64,000 nt of DNA from assembly GCA_019188245.1 (NCBI GenBank), contig JAECZO010000051.1, positions 1 through 64,000 of the forward strand. The letters run 5' to 3'. Shown here in pieces: positions 59,701 through 64,000 of the stretch (positions are counted from its first letter, which is position 1; every line of letters begins with the position of its first letter). Both the position numbers and the translations under genes were made by a program. The DNA is from Novymonas esmeraldas. Taxonomy: Eukaryota > Euglenozoa > Kinetoplastea > Trypanosomatida > Trypanosomatidae. The notes beneath the pieces were generated by a model. The model saw nothing but the letters and a program-made list of their open reading frames with translations, did no database searches and had not been told where the DNA came from.

Positions 59701-60936
59701 TCGATGCACCGGTCAGAGCTGCGGCACCACGTGGACGAGCGCGGCAGCGCAGCGAGAGTGGCGCCGGAGGGGTGCGCGGACGATGTCGAGCAGACACGGG
59801 CGCACAGGAGACGCAGCGAGGGCGGCAAGCATCGCCGTCACCGGCATCGAGACCGCAACGGCGGCGACAGCAACGACGGCGGCAGCGGCGACGACGGCGG
59901 AGACGCCTCTCCGCTCTCTGCCTCTGCACCCAGCCTGCTCCCGCTGCCACCGCTATCGGCCCCACAGCCGACGGCTGCCGTGGCGGCGGCGGCGCTGGCG
60001 GAGTGGACGAAGAGGACGCATGGTCGGCTGCACAGCGCACTGCGGAGGGCGGACGAGCTCCTCCGTGGCAGCGCGGCGGCTCCCCGAAGCCCGTTCGCAG
60101 TCATCCTCGACCGCGCGGATCGGGTGCGGGCACGCGCGCGGCACACGGCTGCGGTGCGCGCCGGCCAAAGTGCGGAGGAGGAGGAGGAGGACCGCGACAG
60201 CACGCGACCGGCGCGCTCCACCTCGCCTTACACGGCGGATGGTGCTGGGGGCCGCGGCGGTGGCACGGCCTCCGCTGCCTCGTCGGTACTGGCGCAGGAG
60301 CAGCTGGTGCGCACCTCTCTCTGCGCCCCGCTCACCAACCCTTCCAAGGACGCCGCGGCGCTGGAGAGGGAGGTGAAGCTCGGCCGGCTCAAGGCGGGTC
60401 TCGCCGTCAAGCACAACACCCCGCGGCTCGACCACGCCGTGGTGAGCGTTGCGGACCTGCTGCACGAGCTGTGCGCTCTGCCCGGCACGGACGCGGACGT
60501 GGCGGAGGTGCAGCGGACCTTTCACGTGGGCGAGCGTCTCCTCTTCTACGCACAGCTGCGCGGGTTCTGCGCGGCGCGGAGGTGGGACGCGGTCGACCGT
60601 CTCGTCGGACCCGCACCGCCGCTTCGAAAGCGCTCGTTCTTCTCGGGCGACGGCAGCGGCGCGGCGGAGCCCTGTGTGGGCTACTTGCCCGTCGTGCAGC
60701 TGCTGGCCGCGCACCAGCAGGCGGAGCGCGCCGCGCGGTACGTCGCTGGTGCGTGCACCGAGGCGGTGGACCGGGTGGTGTGGTACATGGCACTGGAAGC
60801 GCCGATCATGGCACTGGAGGCGGCTATGGTGGGGCAAGACGCCGGCCTCGTGCAGCAGATCATGCAGCGTGTTCCTGGCAATGCCACGGTGCAGTCTACT
60901 GGCGCGCAGATGCTCGCCGAGCTCCGACGAGTGTGA
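56770..60936 (+). CDS. VPS16: Vacuolar protein sorting-associated protein 16 (VPS16)
   Basis: VPS16 is a core subunit of the HOPS and CORVET tethering complexes that fuse endosomes and lysosomes or vacuoles. The N-terminal two-thirds contains strand-rich sequence expected of the Vps16_N beta-propeller, for example ARFGGLIAVVGG and VLDITVCAADPTQVAVFTSLGVLHVFRSN. The Vps16_C helical region starts near residue 750: YLGCYQTALDVARVMHMKPARVLSHWA recalls the LAHWA helix of VPS16, and the C-terminal GYLPVVQLLAAHQQAERAARYV matches the conserved GYLPFVEI block. At 1388 residues it is much longer than the roughly 800-840 of yeast and mammals, because of disordered inserts: Ala- and Gly-rich patches in the propeller and a His/Arg/Asp/Gly-rich insert at about 1005-1060. 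The frame extends to an upstream GTG; the first in-frame ATG is 56770 (MVERIGDWFAF). Confidence 0.85.
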   Translation: MVERIGDWFAFSRSNYCRRLTLYDDLSWGPCSPASASGAPSLGDAVSAGAGGHTARIFSLAAVELVSMARFGGLIAVVGGAVAVDPDEAPPAHRAGALSLGDVPIVHFDLSAHSAAVAAAGTALHGGGGGDRAVQVFTNAGQLLATFPLTRTRLGSDTVAAVGWTPEGELYVVLSPSLTVLFAAMRDVAVAASAIGGADEWVSRRVQLRSPSSGTATAVAPAAIRTTPEGLLCVDGDGSGRLYGLLHEERFASSVLAPACLPLRPPPPMVRAGTAAAKVEARALPASAALTAASALDMVAPTCNDSGEGIVLWAQCHVPRSGALGHTIAATAGDEADVLESTLCAAVLPGSGATWDATAAATPPVLSARRVTCPGRVLDITVCAADPTQVAVFTSLGVLHVFRSNLSSPLFAIDVGVCRAMQDAALPLSPSGTSFGLSGGASRMSENALDVDEVVDGTAAAAAAAAAAVAVASPTPYKVDWCGSHFVLLHFYLADFQTPHAGGGGASRTRRAAAAQRHHQPMFSLVVCTERDCSVRCERLDWGPGGSGHIATVAEYDGVRVVTDTTCYLVQETPACLTRLCRVQPPYSPAAQVVAAYQTYASGDRRGVSQLRAALMSGPASLPSAAATLPGGGGGGLPDGAVVDDEDDSDGWEMPLAETVVHDLLDAASHEVDVEQQHRLIAAASFAGEMIHLCSGTPDTIVDVVRRLRVLRAVREEPRCHMSLSMAQYQLLTGSTERPARRLTSAEGQVLVDRLTYLGCYQTALDVARVMHMKPARVLSHWAASFIRRHAAQLSDGELHREVTQALGSYHGSSFVEPAVAAIALNRRELALRLLRDEPQQQRKRVLLCLQLGELAAAGRAAADSGSAELVHLVVSALVAGEAQSQHGEPSSSSPPLQLDGDAGVGAGADGVPAVVTLADVRHCVVASPELLCCLVAGAACLTAWQSLAQRLLFATHWSLAALECHAMLVRCLRLSSSMHRSELRHHVDERGSAARVAPEGCADDVEQTRAHRRRSEGGKHRRHRHRDRNGGDSNDGGSGDDGGDASPLSASAPSLLPLPPLSAPQPTAAVAAAALAEWTKRTHGRLHSALRRADELLRGSAAAPRSPFAVILDRADRVRARARHTAAVRAGQSAEEEEEDRDSTRPARSTSPYTADGAGGRGGGTASAASSVLAQEQLVRTSLCAPLTNPSKDAAALEREVKLGRLKAGLAVKHNTPRLDHAVVSVADLLHELCALPGTDADVAEVQRTFHVGERLLFYAQLRGFCAARRWDAVDRLVGPAPPLRKRSFFSGDGSGAAEPCVGYLPVVQLLAAHQQAERAARYVAGACTEAVDRVVWYMALEAPIMALEAAMVGQDAGLVQQIMQRVPGNATVQSTGAQMLAELRRV

Positions 60937-62078
60937 CAATGACGACAGCACAAAAAAACACACACCACTTGGTTTTGCAGTTGGAGAGGGGGAGAGGGAG
61001 GAAGGCGGTCACCGTCTTTGCGTCTGCACCCGCCGCTGCCCTGCACTTTCTTGTGGTGCACCAAGAGAGAGAGAGAAAGAGAAGGCGAGGGAGGCTATCG
61101 TCCCTCCTACCGTGTGCAGACGTGTAGACTGCCGCAGCTCCCTCCACACACCAAATACACGCACCCACACTGAGAGAAAGTGAAGGAGAGAGATCGACCG
61201 AGAAGAGGGAGGAGTGGAGGGAGGAAGGGATGGAGTTTAGATGCGGGTGGCGTCCCGCAAAGCCGGCGTCGTCGACGTCTTCCCCCGCCCTCTCTCCACT
61301 CTCCACTCTGAGTCTCGAGTTGACCTCCCGACGCTGAGGGTGATGTGTGTGTGTGTGTGTGTGTAAAGTGGTGCGGTTGCTGCAGACATCAGCACACAGG
61401 CGCTCTGCCTTTTCTTCTTCTTCTCCCCCTTCTCCCTCACCCCACCTCCTCATCCCCCCCCCCTGTGGCACCTATGCGTTTGTCTTTGCACTACTCGTGG
61501 AGGTGCCCTCCGATGCCGCGGCACTTCGCAGTCCTCCAGCACTCACCCACACACCTCTCCTCTCCTCTCCCTTGTCTCTCTCCCCTCTTCGTACGTTGAT
61601 GTACGCGGCGCCATTCCTTGTTCTGTCTCTCTCCACAGCACTTAGTCGTCTCTCCACCCCCCCCCTCACACAACCACACATACGCATCTCTATACACTTA
61701 CGGCCATTTATTACACACACACACACACAGACATACACACACACGTACACAGTGAGGCACTCGAGCACGTGAAGACACCACTGCCGCTTCCCTCTCCCTC
61801 GCGCACCGTTGAAGCACACCTGCCCAGAGAGGTGCTCGCTTCTCTCGTTCTCTCTCGCATCCCTCCGTCGTCCTCCCTTTCCGCCCACGCCTCTCCACGT
61901 CTCTCCGGAGACCCGCGGTCTACCGACGAGAGAGAGCGTGTGTGGTGACGAGCGCGGACACGAGCAGCGGCCCTCCCTCCCCACGACCCCACCTGCAGCG
62001 GCACGCCTCCGCACCGGGTCTGTCCTCCAGCACACCCCACCCACTGTGTGCAACCTTCTTGGAGCCGCTCTGGACGCC
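60937..62078. other. Intergenic region before the choline/ethanolamine kinase
   Basis: No gene. GA-rich sequence (about 61060-61230), a (TG)n run (about 61343-61363), CT-rich stretches and a (CA)n patch (about 61714-61745). CT-rich blocks at about 61825-61900 end in several AG sites that could serve the next gene. No T run longer than about 7 is present, unlike most spacers here. Confidence 0.65.
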
Positions 62079-64000
62079 ATGGCGCAGATCATCGACGCCT
62101 GGATCACGGATGATCCTCTGATGCGGCGGATTCAGATTATGGAGGTGGTCCTCACGCACTGCGCCGCCGTGATGTGGCCGCATCACCCGGAGCGCGTGAG
62201 GACGGCGCCGGAGTGGGTGGCGAAGCTGCGCGCCTCCATCAAGAGCAAGACGAAGGGGCTTGGTGACAGCGCAGGCCGCTCGCTGGAGTCCAGCGCGAGC
62301 CGCCGATCAACGACACCGCAAAAGAAGGCGCTGAACGGCCTCGTTGTCGCCTCCGCGGACGTGCTCGTGTGCCAGGAGAGCTCGAAGGCGAACCAGCCGC
62401 CGCCGCCGCCGACCCCGCCCACTCCACCGCTGCCGCAGAGCTTCCAAGTGCCACCGCCGCAGGAGACGCCGCCGACCGGTGCCCAGCTCCCGACGACGAT
62501 CTTGACGACGCAGAGCAGCAGCGTGTCAGTCGACGCGGCGCGCGGCGCGGTGCTGAGCACGAGCCCCTCCGCCTTCCTGCGTAGCAGCACTGGCAGCAGC
62601 ACCGTCCAGGCCCAGTACCCCGAGGTCGGCGGCGACAACAACCGCGTGCGCGACTCCCGCGCTGGCCCGTCGCCCATCATCAACTCCATCACCTCTGTCT
62701 CGTCCCGCCGCAGCACCGAGGAGTACTTCGAGGAGCGCGGCGTGCCGGCGACGGCCGCGACGACGCGCCACGGAGAGGTGGTCGTGGTCACCGAGACGGG
62801 CTCGCCGCTGAGCGAGCGCAGCAACACACCCGAGTTCCCGTCCGTCCCGCTGCAGGTGAAGCGGCTTTCGGGCGGCATCACGAACGAGCTCTTCCACGTC
62901 TACGACGAGGACGACCCGTCCGCGTCGGTGGTGGTGCGTGTGTTCGGTAAGGAGACCGACCGCGTCATCTCGCGCGAGAGTGAGCTCTTCTACCAGTCCC
63001 TCTTCATCCGCACCTACGTCCACGGCAACAACTTCCTTGTGTACGACTTCCTGTACGGCTACTACACGCTGCCGTACCAGGAGATGTCGGCGCAGGCGAT
63101 GCCGATCGCGCGCGCGCTTGCTGGGTTCCAGGTGCAGGCGACGCGAGCCGCCCTGCGCGACTACGCCCGCCCGCTGCTGCGCGACTCACAGAACACGGAC
63201 TACTGGAGGAGCATCGACAGCGAGGTGCTCACGGCGGACGGCAGCACGACCAGTAGTCGCGGCGCCGTCAGGGAGACATCGCGGTTCGATCGCGAGTCGA
63301 ACTACCTGACCGGGTCGCTCACCAAGTGGGTGGACCTGGTGCTGTCGCAGGAGATCGTGGACAAGGTGCAGGAGGACAAGCGGGAGCGGTTCCTCGTGAC
63401 AGCGCGCAGCCTGCAGTCTGCCTGTGCGTGGATGGTCTCGATGCTGGAGCGGCACCAGGCCGACCTGCCAGAGGGGGTGTGCCACAACGACCTGCTGAGC
63501 GCCAACATCATGATCCACACGGAGCGGAAGGAGGTGCGCATCATCGACTTCGACTACACGAAGCGCAGCTTTCTGCTCTACGACATCGCCAACCACTTCG
63601 ACGAGTACCCTGGATACGATTTTGACTATGACACGTACTTCCCTTCCGATGCGCACATGTCCGCCTTCATCGCCGAGTACCGGTGCGCCATGCGCGAGGC
63701 GCTCGAGGCATCCTGGGCGGCAGACGCCGCTGCCGCCAACGCCGCCACCTCCGCCTCTACCGCGGTCGGTGCGTCTCGCGAGCAGCAGATCTTTCCCAAC
63801 GCACGCGAGCTCTTCTGGACGGAGAGCGACGAGGCAGAGGCGCAGGTGGTGGCGCACTGGACGCGGCTCGCCAAGCTGCTCACTCTGGCGTCGCACCTCT
63901 CGTGGAGTGTGTGGGGGCTGGTGCAGGAGGCCGTCTCCGTCCTGGATGTTGATTTTCTCGTCTACGCACAGTCGCGCTACGACCGCTACGTCGCGGTGCG
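62079..64000 (+). CDS. Choline/ethanolamine kinase, partial at the right edge
   Basis: The first enzyme of the Kennedy pathway, phosphorylating choline or ethanolamine with ATP for phospholipid synthesis. At least 640 residues are in the window and the frame runs off the edge with no stop. The kinase fold starts near residue 262 with the nucleotide-binding GGITNELFHVY and VVRVFG segments. The Brenner-type motif CHNDLLSANIM (catalytic D471) and IIDFDY (D490) are intact, followed by the choline-kinase block RSFLLYDIANHFDEYPGYDFDY and LASHLSWSVWGLVQE. Whether choline or ethanolamine is preferred cannot be read. Residues 1 to about 260 are an extension rich in Ser/Pro with a PPPPPTPPTPP tract, absent from typical members of about 400 residues. 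An insert of about 65 residues (about 365-430) and an Ala-rich insert (about 545-570) also enlarge the domain. Confidence 0.92.
   Translation, partial: MAQIIDAWITDDPLMRRIQIMEVVLTHCAAVMWPHHPERVRTAPEWVAKLRASIKSKTKGLGDSAGRSLESSASRRSTTPQKKALNGLVVASADVLVCQESSKANQPPPPPTPPTPPLPQSFQVPPPQETPPTGAQLPTTILTTQSSSVSVDAARGAVLSTSPSAFLRSSTGSSTVQAQYPEVGGDNNRVRDSRAGPSPIINSITSVSSRRSTEEYFEERGVPATAATTRHGEVVVVTETGSPLSERSNTPEFPSVPLQVKRLSGGITNELFHVYDEDDPSASVVVRVFGKETDRVISRESELFYQSLFIRTYVHGNNFLVYDFLYGYYTLPYQEMSAQAMPIARALAGFQVQATRAALRDYARPLLRDSQNTDYWRSIDSEVLTADGSTTSSRGAVRETSRFDRESNYLTGSLTKWVDLVLSQEIVDKVQEDKRERFLVTARSLQSACAWMVSMLERHQADLPEGVCHNDLLSANIMIHTERKEVRIIDFDYTKRSFLLYDIANHFDEYPGYDFDYDTYFPSDAHMSAFIAEYRCAMREALEASWAADAAAANAATSASTAVGASREQQIFPNARELFWTESDEAEAQVVAHWTRLAKLLTLASHLSWSVWGLVQEAVSVLDVDFLVYAQSRYDRYVAV

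Noticed and set aside
59313-61127. Plus-strand overlapping frame of about 600 codons inside VPS16
   Set aside because: Arg/Gly/Ala-rich out-of-frame reading of the VPS16 gene; no family signature.

Overview
The window looks like nuclear chromosome sequence from a trypanosomatid of the Leishmania/Crithidia/Leptomonas group (Leishmaniinae). The evidence is intronless, GC-rich genes arranged head-to-tail in long same-strand runs, intergenic regions full of poly-T/poly-C tracts and (GT)n/(CA)n microsatellites, and pyrimidine tract-plus-AG signals (spliced-leader acceptors) shortly upstream of most start codons. The order CCT-beta, CCCH-zinc-finger protein, ArgRS, ribosomal P0, choline/ethanolamine kinase matches what I remember of Leishmania chromosome 27 and part of T. 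brucei chromosome 11. That is memory and no search was run. The species cannot be named from this sequence.

Layout. Four genes on the minus strand fill the left 10.5 kb: an M32 metallocarboxypeptidase, a STRAP/UNRIP-like WD40 protein, the CCT-beta chaperonin subunit and a ZnT5/Msc2-like zinc transporter. A divergent strand-switch region (about 10.53-11.73 kb) follows, where two polycistronic units point away from each other; such regions are where RNA polymerase II normally starts in these organisms. From 11.73 kb to the right edge, 18 genes lie on the plus strand: ubiquitin hydrolase, hypothetical coiled-coil protein, degenerate RNase III-fold protein, leucine-rich-repeat protein, helical-repeat protein, SAM/CCCH/KH/pseudo-helicase RNA-binding protein, arginyl-tRNA synthetase, F-box/JmjC protein, a membrane-associated conserved protein, three low-complexity or coiled-coil hypotheticals, a zinc-finger STE-type protein kinase, ribosomal P0, two further hypotheticals, VPS16, and a choline/ethanolamine kinase cut by the right edge.

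How the genes work together. Neighbours in a trypanosomatid polycistron are co-transcribed but usually not functionally related. Several here serve protein synthesis and folding (ArgRS, P0, CCT-beta), RNA handling (pseudo-helicase, RNase III fold, STRAP), endomembranes (VPS16, ZnT, ubiquitin hydrolase) and phospholipid synthesis (choline/ethanolamine kinase). Expression is expected to be set after transcription, through trans-splicing, UTRs and codon use. Genes next to the strand switch use visibly fewer G/C-ending codons than P0 or ArgRS.

Many start codons were moved inward from the longest open frame because the frame begins with a non-ATG codon or lies upstream of the predicted splice acceptor. 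I found no rRNA or tRNA genes, transposons, CRISPR arrays or virus-like elements. I saw no wholly new multi-gene system. The most unusual products are the two apparently catalytically dead enzyme folds, a half RecA helicase and a degenerate RNase III.
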